Assembly: GCA_037127315.1 (NCBI GenBank)
Contig: JBBBDQ010001918.1
Coordinates: 3,858,501-3,922,500, forward strand
Source: Ascarosepion bandense
Lineage: Eukaryota; Mollusca; Cephalopoda; Sepiida; Sepiidae
Direction: 5' to 3'
Length of the DNA: 64,000 nt
Each line of letters opens with the position of its first letter. Within the stretch, counting starts at the first letter, position 1. A program made the position numbers and the translations under genes. Shown one piece after another: positions 21,281-31,165 of the stretch. A model generated the notes under the pieces. The model was given only the letters and a program-made list of their open reading frames with translations. It searched no databases and was not told where the DNA came from.

Positions 21281-21290
21281 CGAAAATAAA
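20935..21290. repeat. Compound minisatellite, three ~110-120-bp units
   Basis: Each unit is AATGCTGATTTTCTACTTAA, (TC)n, CTCATATATATA..., then ACGAAAATAAATTT. Units start at about 20938, 21058 and 21175. Only the microsatellite lengths differ much. Confidence 0.9.
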
Positions 21291-21431
21291 TTTCACACAC
21301 TCACATACACTTACACACACGCACATATATATATATATGTCACTGCGTTTAAGCATTTTATTGACAATTAAGAAAGAAATCTGATAATTATATAAGAAAA
21401 GTGAGAGTTCAATGTTCTAGCTAAGATATTG

Positions 21432-21725
21432 TTGTGGATCTTCGTCGGCAATTTGTGGCGGAGTTCTGGCGAAATTTCGCCGCAAAGTTGTAGTGACCGG
21501 TTTGTGCCTGAAGTAAGAAACGGAACAAGGAGGTAGGTACAAAAGAGTATATTAGTATAAGAAGAAATCATGATATTCAAAAGAAATGTAAGTCATAAGT
21601 AATATAGAAATAAGTAAATGCGAAGTAGTATTACGCTGCCTGACTAGTAGCTGTCGTTAAGTGATGTACTTGACTGCTGTACTTGACTGCTCTCTAGAGG
21701 TAACGCAGGTAATTTATATATAAAA
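21432..21725. mobile_element. LTR family B, left part of an interrupted copy
   Basis: It matches 5964-6250: TGTTGTGG start, GGCGAAATTTCGCC, GCCTGACTAGTAGCTG and GGTAATTTATATA, where it breaks. The remaining end lies at 22246-22296. About 520 bp, including a SINE2 dimer, separate the parts. Confidence 0.7.
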
Positions 21726-21884
21726 TATAAAATATTCTTAAAAGTAAGTCATTTTTTCTCTTGCTTAATTTGAAATTTCCCGTGCTTAATTCAACGTTTA
21801 GTTTTGTTTTTTTTAAATTGACAAAGATTTTTCTGGTTATCGGACTTTAAGTTATATCTTACCAGTTCACCGCTCTATTTTTTT

Positions 21885-22240
21885 CTCCAATTGGAGTAGA
21901 TAGACTAAACTATCGCCCGCTTCACACACCACCCACGTCTATTGAACAGGTGAAGAGGCTCATCCCTTGTTCCCTGTTTAGGATGTGGTTTCCGGCTTTC
22001 TATTTCCAATCTTTTTACTCTTTTCTTTTTTCTTTTTTTTTTTTTCAATTGGAGTAGATAGACTAAACTATCGCCCGCTTCACACTCCACCCATGTCTAT
22101 TGAACAGATGAAGAGGCTCATCCCCTGTTCCCTGTCTAGGATGTGGTTTCCGGCTTTCTCTTTTCTAATCTTTTCACTCCTACGTAGCCCCCTGTATATC
22201 AGTGGCGTTACCGCATTGCTTGGGGTGATATGATTAGAAA
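21885..22240 (+). repeat. SINE2 dimer
   Basis: Two units beginning GGAGTAGATAGACTAAACT, joined by a T-rich linker (22005-22046). The second ends with the LINE-like tail (CCCCTGTATATCAGTGGCG) and an A-run. Confidence 0.85.
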
Positions 22241-22245
22241 AAAAA

Positions 22246-22296
22246 AATAAGAGGAAGAGTCCATATCCTCGTAGGAGGTCACCATAATAGATATAG
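22246..22296. mobile_element. LTR family B, right part
   Basis: AAGAGGAAGAGTC, ATCCTCGTAGGAGG and CACCATAATA match the last 50 bp of the LTR at 6228-6277. The terminal AACA has become AATA. Confidence 0.65.
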
Positions 22297-22407
22297 ATGC
22301 TAATTTTCGAAGTAGGTGAAGTTTTTCTTCTTGAATAAACCGGATATAAAGTAACTGTGTATGTCTGTTTATCTGTCTGTGTGAACATCTCTCTCTCTCT
22401 TTATCTA

Positions 22408-22646
22408 TACAATGGGTGGACAGAGTAAGGGAAACAACTTAAGATTTCAGGCAATTTTGTTTCAATATAGGGGTAGAGGCGCCCTTGGTAGTAATTACAG
22501 CTTGAATTCTGTGTGTGATTGACTCGTACAAAGTTTAAATTTTTCCCCACTGTAATTTTTATTCATTCTTCAGCTTAAACAGTTTCCAAATCTTTCAATG
22601 ATGATGGTGAAGGATATCGACTCCTCACTACTATTTCGTCCACCTC

Positions 22647-22654
<8 letters not shown>
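22408..22654. mobile_element. Small Tc1/mariner-like non-autonomous element (MITE)
   Basis: The ends are imperfect inverted repeats: TACAATGGGTGGACAGAGTA on the left and, as complement, TACAGGAGGTGGACGAAATA on the right. Both are next to TA, the target of this superfamily. It is about 247 bp with no transposase. Confidence 0.55.

Positions 22655-22695
<41 letters not shown>
22649..22695. repeat. (TA)n microsatellite
   Basis: TA tract at the right end of the MITE. Another lies at 22762-22788. Confidence 0.95.
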
Positions 22696-22697
<2 letters not shown>

Positions 22698-23094
22698 AAA
22701 AACTACTAAAACGTTTTAAGTTTAAAAATGTATTTTTTTGATAGTATTTATTTATTTCTATTATATATATATATATATATATATATATTTGATATTTCAG
22801 ACCGGCCTCGGCCTTTCATCAGAAACAAATTATTTTCAAATTTAAACTAGAAGCGTTCGACGTGAGGAGCGTCTGTCGCGAGATGTTTACATCACGTGAC
22901 GTAGAAAGCGATAGAGGTTTTTGAATATTTTTAAACGTAAACCTAACTGTAATAATACTTTTAAATGTTGTTTTAAAGAAAATTTTTTTAAGTGTAACTA
23001 AAAAATGTTTAACTATTGAAATATTTATAAAGATTCAAAATACCTAAGTCCCTATTTAACCCTAGCCTATATGTATTTAATTCTAAAATCCAGT

Positions 23095-23496
23095 ATTTTT
23101 CTTTATAAAATTATCGCAAATAATCAGGCTGGTAAAAATAAATATATATTCTGATTGATTAAAAAAAGAATATCTACTTAAATACGAGTATCGATCAAAA
23201 ATAATGTTCAAACAAATAATTTCAAATTGTCGGCTGTTTAAAATCATTTCGTTAATCTTCGTTAATTTCCGTAACATGTTTACATTTGGTGACATTACGA
23301 TATATTTCAGTGAAGATATAGTTAAAATTGTGTTATATAGGCTTGATTTAACTTCGTTGAGACTGTTGGTCATTCGGGGTCGAGAGGTCTAAGACGCGCC
23401 AAATCAATTGCTTGCTTCCCCTGTGTGGATAGGGTTCGAATCCTGTCGAATGACACAATTATGTATCGAAAATGATGTTCAAGCAAATAATTTCAT

Positions 23497-23500
<4 letters not shown>
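23095..23500 (+). repeat. tRNA-Leu-like element, direct copy
   Basis: Order: arm (AATAATCAGGCTGG to AATACGAGTATCG to TTCAAACAAATAATTTC), then TTCGTTAATTTCCGTAACATG-like segment, then the tRNA-like part at 23369-23454. It then repeats the start of the arm end (AATGATGTTCAAGCAAATAA) up to (CA)n. This copy defines the unit that is inverted at 5436 and 7247. Confidence 0.75.
23369..23454 (+). other. tRNA-Leu-like sequence with closed acceptor stem
   Basis: GTCATTCG (23369-23376) pairs with CGAATGAC (23447-23454), an 8-bp acceptor-like stem. D-arm region GGTCGAGAGGTCTAAG is close to eukaryotic tRNA-Leu. The T arm is shortened (AGGGTTCGAATCCTG) and lacks its normal 5-bp stem. Length is 86 nt, as for a class II tRNA. 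A pseudo-tRNA in a repeat is the best reading. Confidence 0.65.

Positions 23501-23504
<4 letters not shown>

Positions 23505-23568
<64 letters not shown>
23505..23568. repeat. (CA)n(TA)n microsatellite
   Basis: CA then TA tract, between the tRNA-Leu-like element and the hammerhead of the next HHR-SINE. Confidence 0.95.
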
Positions 23569-23570
<2 letters not shown>

Positions 23571-23765
23571 CCGCAGACAGATCTGTTTCACTGTATCACA
23601 GCTCATCAGCACGGTTAGACATCCGGTTGCTTTTATCTACGATTGAAACCCGACCGAATAGACATCAGTCGGCGATTCTACCTCTGTGCTATTGGCGCTC
23701 GGTAAAGGAAGGCGGACTTTAGCGTGTTATGTACAATGTAAACACAGGCCAGTAGCCTAGTGTTC
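23561..23765 (-). repeat. HHR-SINE copy 3
   Basis: Minus strand: leader (GGCCTGTGTTTACATTG, AACACGCTAAAGTCCGCC), box A AATAGCACAGAGGTAGAA, box B-like GGGTTTCAATCG, then the hammerhead and (TA)n. It faces away from the next copy, so the two form an inverted pair. Confidence 0.85.
23571..23620 (-). ncRNA. Type I hammerhead ribozyme motif
   Basis: Core CTGATGA, stem II GCTGT/ACAGT (last pair G-U), loop GAT, GAAA, helix III ACA/TGT with loop GATC, triplet GTC. Helix I pairs CCGTG with TGCGG using two G-U pairs. The outer GTC/GAC pairing is lost because the 3' side reads ATAC. Confidence 0.7.
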
Positions 23766-23796
23766 AAATTCATTGGAGGTAGACCAAGTGATATAT

Positions 23797-23948
23797 ATAC
23801 CGAGTGCCCATAGCTCAGAGGTAGAATCGCCGACTGACGCCAATTCGGTCAGGTTTCAATCCTGGGTTAAAAAGCAATCGGAGTCTAACCGTACTGACGA
23901 GCTGTGATACAGCGAAATAGATCTGGCTGCGGATGACTATATATGTAT
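23797..23948 (+). repeat. HHR-SINE copy 4
   Basis: Box A CATAGCTCAGAGGTAGAA, box B-like AGGTTTCAATCCTGG, hammerhead region at 23883-23937, end in TATATATG. The long leader seen in other copies is short here. Confidence 0.8.
23883..23937 (+). ncRNA. Hammerhead ribozyme motif with broken cleavage triplet
   Basis: Core CTGACGA (the variable seventh position is C), stem II GCTGT/ACAGC, GAAA, helix I CCGTA/TGCGG plus outer GTC/GAC. The triplet is GGC where U is required before the cleaved base, and helix III has an A-G clash, so cleavage is not expected. Confidence 0.65.
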
Positions 23949-23949
23949 A

Positions 23950-24340
23950 TCGACCGTGCTCCCTGCGACATTTTTCGTGTGTGCTTTGTTGCTTTGATGG
24001 GGGTTTACAATGATCTTATACGCGTCACATTCATTGCCTGCATCTGTACCAATGGCTTAGTTTGCGTGGCCTTGGTATGGTTTTCTCTTCGTTTATGAAC
24101 CGAATCAATAAATATTGATGCAGATCGGATTCCTAAATCCATCTTTTGTCTCTCTTGATTAATACTTTCCAAAAGCTTTGTTTCAATTTCAGTTTGTTGC
24201 TAACGAAGTGAGGTGAACTGATTCCTTCAGTTTCTTTATTCTCTAATCGTGCTGGTGTGCATTCAGGACGGTATGCTTCATTCTCCCTCTCGACACAGAA
24301 GGTCAGTCATGCCTGTCTTTATTGTCTCGCCACGTATTAC
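23950..24340. other. No recognisable feature
   Basis: Moderate-GC sequence leading into the satellite. No shared repeat or convincing frame is seen. Confidence 0.4.
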
Positions 24341-24344
24341 TGTT

Positions 24345-24384
24345 TTTTGATGTCATGTCTTATATTTCGAAAGGGGCCCCTTAC

Positions 24385-24421
<37 letters not shown>

Positions 24422-24571
24422 AACTCACTGTAAAATTTTTTGATGTCATGTCTTATATTTCGAAAGGGGTCCCTTACTCTCTCTCTCTCTCTCTCTCTCT
24501 GTAACTCACTGTAAAATTTTTTGATGTCTTGTCTTATATTTCGAAAGGGGCCCCTTACTCACTCTATCTCA

Positions 24572-24621
<50 letters not shown>

Positions 24622-24678
24622 GTAACTAACTGCAAAATTTTTTGATGTCATGTCTTATATTTCGAAAGGGGCCCCTTA

Positions 24679-24710
<32 letters not shown>

Positions 24711-24860
24711 CTCACTGTAAAATTTTTTGATGTCATGTCTTATATTTCGAAAGGGGCCCCTTACTCTCTCTCTCTCTCGCTCTCTCTCTGTAACTCACTG
24801 TAAAATTTTTTGATGTCATGTCTTATATTTCGAAAGGGGTTCCCTTACTCACTCTATCTC

Positions 24861-24895
<35 letters not shown>

Positions 24896-24948
24896 AACTC
24901 ACTGTAAAATTTTTTGATGTCATGTCTTATATTTCGAAAGGGGCCCCT

Positions 24949-24990
<42 letters not shown>

Positions 24991-25136
24991 CTCACTGTAA
25001 AATTTTTTGATGTCATGTCTTATATTTCGAAAGGGGCCCCTTATCTCTCTCTCTCTCTCTCTCTCTGTAACTCACTGTAAAATTTTTTGATGCCTTGTCT
25101 TATATTTCGAAAGGGGCCCCTTACTCACTCTATCTC

Positions 25137-25171
<35 letters not shown>

Positions 25172-25311
25172 AACTAACTGCAAAATTTTTTGATGTCATG
25201 TCTTATATTTCGAAAGGGGCCCCTTACCCCTTCTCTCTCTCTCTCTCTCTCTGTAACTCACTGTAAAATTTTTTGATGTCATGTCTTATATTTCGAAAGG
25301 GGCCCCTTACT

Positions 25312-25352
<41 letters not shown>

Positions 25353-25410
25353 CTCACTGTAAAATTTTTTGATGTCATGTCTTATATTTCGAAAGGGGTT
25401 CCCTTACTCA

Positions 25411-25458
<48 letters not shown>

Positions 25459-25609
25459 GTAACTCACTGTAATATTTTTTGATGTCATGTCTTATATTTC
25501 GAAAGGGGCCCCTTACTCTCTCTCTCTCTCTCTCTCTCTGTAACTCACTGTAAAATTTTTTGATGTCATGTCTTATATTTCGAAAGGGGCCCCTTACTCA
25601 CTCTATCTC

Positions 25610-25644
<35 letters not shown>

Positions 25645-25702
25645 AACTAACTGTAAAATTTTTTGATGTCATGTCTTATATTTCGGGGAAAGGGGCCCCT
25701 TA

Positions 25703-25734
<32 letters not shown>

Positions 25735-25787
25735 CTCACTGTAAAATTTTTTGATGTCATGTCTTATATTTCGAAAGGGGCCCCTTA

Positions 25788-25819
<32 letters not shown>

Positions 25820-25915
25820 CTCACTGTAAAATTTTTTGATGTCATGTCTTATATTTCGAAAGGCGCCCCTTACTCTCTCTCTCTCTCTCTCTCTGTAACT
25901 CACTGTAAAATTGCA
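24345..25915. repeat. Satellite, 17 units of ~80-120 bp with (TC)n linkers
   Basis: Each unit is TTTTTTGATGTCATGTCTTA, TATTTCG, the palindrome AAGGGGCCCCTT, (TC)n and TGTAACTCACTGTAAAA. Unit starts are near 24348, 24439, 24522, 24643, 24728, 24810, 24916, 25008, 25087, 25190, 25274, 25366, 25479, 25560, 25664, 25750 and 25836. Length differences come mostly from the TC linker. Longer TATCTCACTCTTTC-type linkers follow units 3, 6, 9, 12 and 14. Confidence 0.95.
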
Positions 25916-26071
25916 GGGTATATTACATGCACAAATTTCAGTAAAGTTATTTTTAATTTTATTTTTCTTCCGCTTGTGTTTGTGCAGATTCTTGACAAAA
26001 TCCAATGAAGAATCTTCAAAATCCAATGAAGAATCTTCAATGTAATCAATAAGGAAGTGCGTTATGGTGCA

Positions 26072-26385
26072 GGATGTGCATTGTGGTGCAGTGGATATCG
26101 ACTCGGAACGTCAAATCGAGGAGCCGAGTTCGAATTTCAGTTGAATTTATGGCATTCACTTACGCACAAATACCCTTAGGAAAAGTATTAATCCGTCTCT
26201 TCCCTCCACTTATGTGTTAAATAATAGAACAGATTGGGTTCTATAACCTTGGCTGGGAATCAGTCTACCACAGATAGTAATGATACATTACTGCGGGATA
26301 ATCTTCTGCCTCATCAGTCATATCTCGAAAGTGATGGCTGACTAGACGTGTATCATGTATGGCCCTTGACTGACTAGATTATCAA
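26072..26385 (+). repeat. SINE1 copy, near full length
   Basis: Box A GTGGTGCAGTGGA (26082-26094), box B GAGTTCGAATTTC, full body, hairpin degraded (CATATCTCGAAAGTGATG), end TATGGCCCTTGACTGACTAG. Confidence 0.9.
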
Positions 26386-26434
26386 CAAGATTTATCCGTT
26401 TTACTGTTAAATAGCGAAATGCAATTGCCACTTT

Positions 26435-26575
26435 TATTTCAAAAGTTTATTTTTTGGCAATCTTCTCCTATGGAAAACCATTCTAATTTCTTGCTTTCCT
26501 GACAACTACAAACTTCAAAAATGCAAATGCTACGTCAATCACCACCTTCTTGGACCAAGTCTCTTTTTTTGTCCT
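26435..26575 (+). repeat. CR1/Jockey-like LINE, short C-terminal fragment
   Basis: The stretch TTCTTGCTTTCCTGACAACT, then AAATGCAAATG, matches the FPD.YNLQ.FK end of the LINE protein at 20360-20440. Confidence 0.5.
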
Positions 26576-26754
26576 TTTTTCAGTCCTCCCCATTCTCAGT
26601 CTTTTCATTCGATTTACTTCGTGGAACCCCCACCCACCTGCGCACTGACTCTTTTATTACTAATATAGTCACCAATAATGAGACCATAAATGCTATGAAC
26701 TGTAGATAATTTTATTTATTATTCCAAAATTCAAATCCAAATTATTTCCAATTC

Positions 26755-27310
26755 TTTTCTTCTATGTGCCCCGTCCCTTCAGGACGTAGGCGGTCATGGT
26801 TCTCAACCTCTCCCTATCCCTTGTGGCTCTTAGTATGTTTGCTCCCGTTCCGTCATCCACCTGATCAGGCCCTGTAAATATGTTATCCGCTGCCTTCCTC
26901 TGTCTCTTTTTCCTTCTATCTGGCCTGTCGGTATCAGGTTCTCCAAGCTCGCCTTCCTTATTGCATGTCCCAGGAACTTCAGTTATCTCTTCCTCATGCT
27001 CAGTATTAATTTCCTTTTTGTTGCCATTCTTTCCAACACCTCATCGTTGCTTGCATGTTCAGTTCACAATATCCTCAGCATCCTTCTGTAGAACCACATT
27101 TCCGCTGCTTCCAGTTTTGTCCTCATTTTCGATGATATTGTTCAGCAATCACTGCCGTATTGAAGAACTGACATCACATAGCAATCCAGCACTCTTTTCA
27201 TTGTTTCTAGTGAAATTTTCCCGTGTTAGTACTTTACTCAGCTTCTGGAACGCGTCCTTTGACATGCCAATTCGCCTTCGGATCTCTGTGTCGCACTTTC
27301 CATTTTTTGT
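26755..27310 (-). pseudogene. RTE LINE 3' fragment
   Basis: Minus strand, from KCDTEIRRRIGM through SLETMKRVLDCY, EMWFYRRMLRIL, EVLERMATKRK, GRNIL..., to the (AAG)n end at 26755. It has several frame breaks. It starts abruptly at 27310, so it is 5'-truncated. Confidence 0.85.
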
Positions 27311-27570
27311 TAGCATAAAGCCAGTTGCACCAAGTAAAATTAAATACGTTGTTTATTGATAACAATAACTTTAATCTCGAAGTAAGAGCAGAGAAAGAAA
27401 ATTATAAATTAAATAAGAACGGGCATTTGTAATAAATATTTTTAAATTTGCTAAATAAAATCGAAATTAAAATAATGTAAATGACAAAAATACATAATCT
27501 CAGATATTGACTCAGGTCTACCTTTTGATGAAGCATTTGAGATGCCAAGGAAGTATTTCAAAAGTTAAGA
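27311..27570. other. AT-rich, nothing recognised
   Basis: Lies between an RTE fragment and SINE1, with no shared repeat. Confidence 0.4.
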
Positions 27571-27806
27571 AGTAATCAGTCAGTTCAGTGCCATACGTGA
27601 TACACGCTTGGGCGTTCATGTCGAGAGAGACATAACTGACTGGGGTAAAGATTTTCCAGCAGTAGGTTGCCATTACTTTCTGTGGTAGACTGTTTGCCAA
27701 CCAAGGCTATAGAGCCCAATCTGTCCTGTTATTTAATCCATAACTAACGGGAGAAGCGACTGATTAATACCTTTCCTAAGGGTGTTTGCGCGTAAGTGAA
27801 TGTAAG
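27571..27806 (-). repeat. SINE1 copy, head truncated
   Basis: 3' end CAGTCAGTTCAGTGCC, degraded hairpin, body up to GCGTAAGTGAATGTAA, then an RTE relic starts. Confidence 0.85.
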
Positions 27807-27807
27807 C

Positions 27808-28185
27808 AGAGTAATTAGAAATAGGAAAATTTCGCTAGAAACAAGAAACAAGAGGACTAAACTGTCGCATGGTATCGTCCTTCTGTATTGCAAGTGAATG
27901 AGACGAAGAGAAAACTTAAAACAAAGAAACTACGGATCTACAGAAGGATACTGAGGATGCCACGGATCAACCATATAACAACGAAGTTTTGAGGAAAATG
28001 GAAACAAAAAAGCAATTACTAACTAACACTAAAATGAAACATTTGAGGTTTCTGGGATACAAAATGAAGAAGGCGGGCTTAGAAAACCTGATACTCACGA
28101 GGCAGATAGAGGGCAAGAAGAAAACAATGCACAACCTACTTAGTGAGCTCCAATAAATAGGAAGCTGTGGTGGGCCATGATCGAT
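27808..28185 (+). pseudogene. RTE LINE relic, highly decayed
   Basis: AGAAATAGGAAAATTTCGCT, ATCTACAGAAGGATACTGAG and GAAAACCTGATACTCAC are diverged RTE C-terminal blocks in the right order. No frame survives, and no (AAG)n end is seen. Confidence 0.7.
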
Positions 28186-28385
28186 TTCGCCATGCGTTCT
28201 AGTTACATTGCCGCCTAGCTTTAGTTGAAATGATTTTAAAAATATGATGAGCTGTGAGCGGAGTTTAGAAATTTATTAGAATACAGTTACAAAGAATATA
28301 TTTTTGTTATTTTCATCGCTATGTCATGATAAATTGAAATAAGCTGATTTTTTTTTTTTTGGCTATTTTTCGCGTCTAGTGGTGA

Positions 28386-28414
28386 TCTACACTTATTTAT
28401 AAATGGAACTTTGT

Positions 28415-28492
<78 letters not shown>

Positions 28493-29177
28493 ATTACCTA
28501 TATACACCGAAACGGCTGAACCAATTTTCTTGAAAATTTACACAGTTGTACTATAGGCTTCTGCGAGTGTTCTTAGCTAGGTTTTGTGTCGAGGTACCCA
28601 TGATAAATATCGAAAATCGATAATCGAAAAAATCGGGTTATAGAAGGAGTGGTCCGATTTTAATCAAATTTGATACACTCATAGACAAAGACATAAGAAA
28701 CGATATTCAGACGTTTCAAGGTTGCAGTTACTACAATAGCGCAGAAAAGCGATAATATATATATATATATATATATATATAACGCAAGATGTTTGTGTGT
28801 GTGTGTCTGTTTATCTGCCTATATGTCTGTATTTTTTCAGCACTTTTATTTTAGTTTTTGCTTCGGGTTTGGCCCTAAGTAGGTATAATTGTAGTTCTTA
28901 GTCTCAGCCATGATACCATTTACTCAGAGGACTTATTTCGCCTTCAAAATTCAGTGTACGACGAAAAAAACTTATTTGATATCGATACCAGGAAATCAAA
29001 ATTTGACTTACATCCATTCATTTTTCTTTCAGTCTACGGTTTCGCTTTAACTGGAAACAACTATTGCTTTTTAGTCTTTCGTGCCAACGTCCCAAGAGTC
29101 TGAGCTCCAGGACCGTGGGTTAGTTTTAAGTTTTAAAGCTTTCATTACACCCGAGCAACGCCGGACTATACTGCTAG
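28386..29177 (+). mobile_element. Helitron-like non-autonomous element, complete ends
   Basis: It starts TCTACACTTATTTATAAATG after an A (28385) and ends GGACTATACTGCTAG before a T (29178). This is insertion between A and T without target duplication, as Helitrons do. A CCCG...CCGG segment able to form a short hairpin precedes the CTAG end. Inside are (TG)n (28420-28491), the TATCGAAAATCGATAATCG block and an extra ~300 bp (28790-29100) that copy 61577-62068 partly shares. No Rep/helicase coding is present. Confidence 0.75.
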
Positions 29178-29185
29178 TATATATA

Positions 29186-29222
29186 TAATAAAATCATCGC
29201 GACAATTTACTAATCGCACCTA

Positions 29223-29268
<46 letters not shown>

Positions 29269-29290
29269 CTAATATAACTAATCGCACCTA

Positions 29291-29334
<44 letters not shown>

Positions 29335-29372
29335 TAGGTGCGATTAGTTATCTTGTTGCGATGATTTTATTA
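29186..29372. repeat. Palindrome with (TA)n core
   Basis: Arms 29186-29224 and 29332-29372 (ATAATAAAATCATCG, AACTAATCGCACCTAG) match at about 88% as reverse complements. The interior is two (TA)n tracts separated by a third ACTAATCGCACCTAG. Confidence 0.85.
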
Positions 29373-29373
29373 T

Positions 29374-29466
29374 TTCAAATATTCTTTAGGCTGAGTCTGA
29401 GCTCCAGGACCATGAATCAATTTTAAGCTTTCATTACACTCGAGCAACACCGCGCTATACTGCTAG
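29374..29466 (+). mobile_element. Helitron-like element, 3' end only
   Basis: AATATTCTTTAGGCTGAGTC through TATACTGCTAG then T. It matches the last ~90 bp of the complete copies. Confidence 0.7.
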
Positions 29467-29469
29467 TTT

Positions 29470-30310
29470 CTGATATCTCTGCTAGCGTAATTGTTTCTTG
29501 AGACAAAATTTGTTACATTGGTGATCTCTTTATTGGAACGTGTCTTGGTCGCTACATATATACTTTCATTGGCGTTTTAAGCAACGGGCAATGCCTTTTC
29601 TTGTGGATAGAATTGCAGTTTATAAACGAAGTAGACGTTATGACATTAAATATTTATCAGCTTCTTTCTAATTTCTCTTTTTTTTCTTTTTGTCACCTTC
29701 TTTTCAATTTATTTTCCTTCCCTTTTTTGTTACCCGTTCTCTTCTCATTTTCGCGCCGTTTTCGTTCCCGGTTAATCACGCGTTGACGTGCAAGATGTCA
29801 TTTTGAAGCAGGCGTTCTTTGCACGCGTTCAGGTCATCGAGCAAACATATCGCACCTCCTGTGTACTGAGCCCGCCCAACTTATCAATGCGGCCCTTTGC
29901 CACGGTAAGGTCCCGTGCACGATCCGTCATCAATTTGAATTCATTTAGCCTGCGATGACACGCAAACAAGCTCGCAGGAAAATGACGGACAATTCATTTC
30001 CAAAACGAAGCAGCTTAAGTCTTGCTATTGCAACCATTATTTACTTGTAATATTTATTCAGATACAAAAAATCCACGCATATCTTTACTTTATTGAATTA
30101 ACCGACTAATGTCCAGTTTGCAGAATACAATTCCTAAGGATGCAAGATTCAGCTGAGTAAAAGGCCAAGTGGGGGAAAAACACTTTATAAAATCGAGGAT
30201 GTCGAAAACAAATTTCTACAACGCTACCCACGACCGCATCGCGGCTTCACAGACTAAACAACTAAATAACCGTAATTTGAAATTAAAAAGCTTTATTTCG
30301 ACGCAGATTA
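29470..30310. other. Sequence without repeats, including a GC-richer patch (29755-30000)
   Basis: No copy of any window repeat is seen. The patch has a higher GC content and more CpG than its surroundings, and one 63-codon stop-free frame on the + strand (about 29775-29965, RVQVIEQTYRTSCVLSPP inside). I do not recognise it, so no gene is called. Confidence 0.35.
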
Positions 30311-30312
30311 AA

Positions 30313-30625
30313 GGCATGTGCGTCGTGGTACAGTGGATATCGGCTCGGAACGAGAAATTCGGGGAGCCGAGTTCGAATTCCAGTTGAATCCATTGTATTC
30401 ACTTACGCGCAAATACCCTTGGGAAAGGTATTAATCCGTTTATTCCTTCCAGTTATGGGTAAAATAAGAGGACAGATTAGGATCTATAGCCTTGGTCGGC
30501 AACCAGTCTACCGCAGAAAGTAATGGCAAACTACTGCGGGATAATCTTCTGCCCAGTCAGTCATGTCTCTTTCGAGACATGATTGCATAAGCGTGTATCA
30601 CGTATGGCACTTAACTGACTGACTA
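30313..30625 (+). repeat. SINE1 copy, full length
   Basis: Box A GTGGTACAGTGGA, box B GAGTTCGAATTCC, complete body, intact hairpin CATGTCTCTTTCGAGACATG (30574-30593) and end TTAACTGACTGAC. Confidence 0.92.
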
Positions 30626-30849
30626 GAAATGAAGAAAAAACGAATAAATACAAAAAATAAACAAATATATACGCGTATTTTTACATTTCTCAATTAATGA
30701 GATCAAAGTTATCTTTTTTTAAATCATTTCACCCCAAGCAAGGTAAGAGAGCCACTAATGCGCTAAAGGTTACAGTGAGAGAAAAGACTGGCTACAGGTT
30801 GTACTGAAGAAAGGATAAAAGATGAAAAAAACGGGATTCAAGAAGATTG

Positions 30850-31165
30850 ATGTAAAGAATATGTAATGAATATGCATACATTTTGGTTCCCCCTTACAGT
30901 AATGTGATTGGCTGGTGTCAGCCATAAATACAGACGAAGGCGAGGACACATAGCGGTCTACAAGTCTTCGACTAGAGATCTACGTCTATAGGTCTACATC
31001 TTTAACTACGCCTACGTCTCAGGATACTGCATACAACTAGTACCGTCCATTACGTCTACGTACTAGATTGATCTATCCGGTTGCATTTGCCTAAACCGCT
31101 TAACCGCTTAACTACCTCGAGTGATATATATATATATATATATATATCACTTTCCGGTACATATG
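30850..31165. other. Insertion of unknown type in the LINE
   Basis: Other LINE copies have no equivalent. It contains GTGATTGGCTGG (inverted CCAAT-like) and CATAAATACAG (TATA-like), then repeated TCTACG/CTACGTCT-type motifs and a (TA)n closed by TGATA/TATCA. It could be a solo LTR, but no matching flanking duplication was found. Confidence 0.35.

Noticed and set aside
20907..21384. Open frames of 107-123 codons
   Set aside because: Translations of (TC)n/(TA)n compound minisatellite units.
24345..25915. CRISPR-like regular repeats
   Set aside because: The spacers are TC microsatellites, the repeats too long and variable, and the DNA is clearly animal; it is a satellite. The same applies to 57446-58331.
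30850..31165. Third solo LTR
   Set aside because: CCAAT- and TATA-like motifs are present, but no TG...CA pair with matching 5-bp duplication could be found, so it is left as an unknown insertion.
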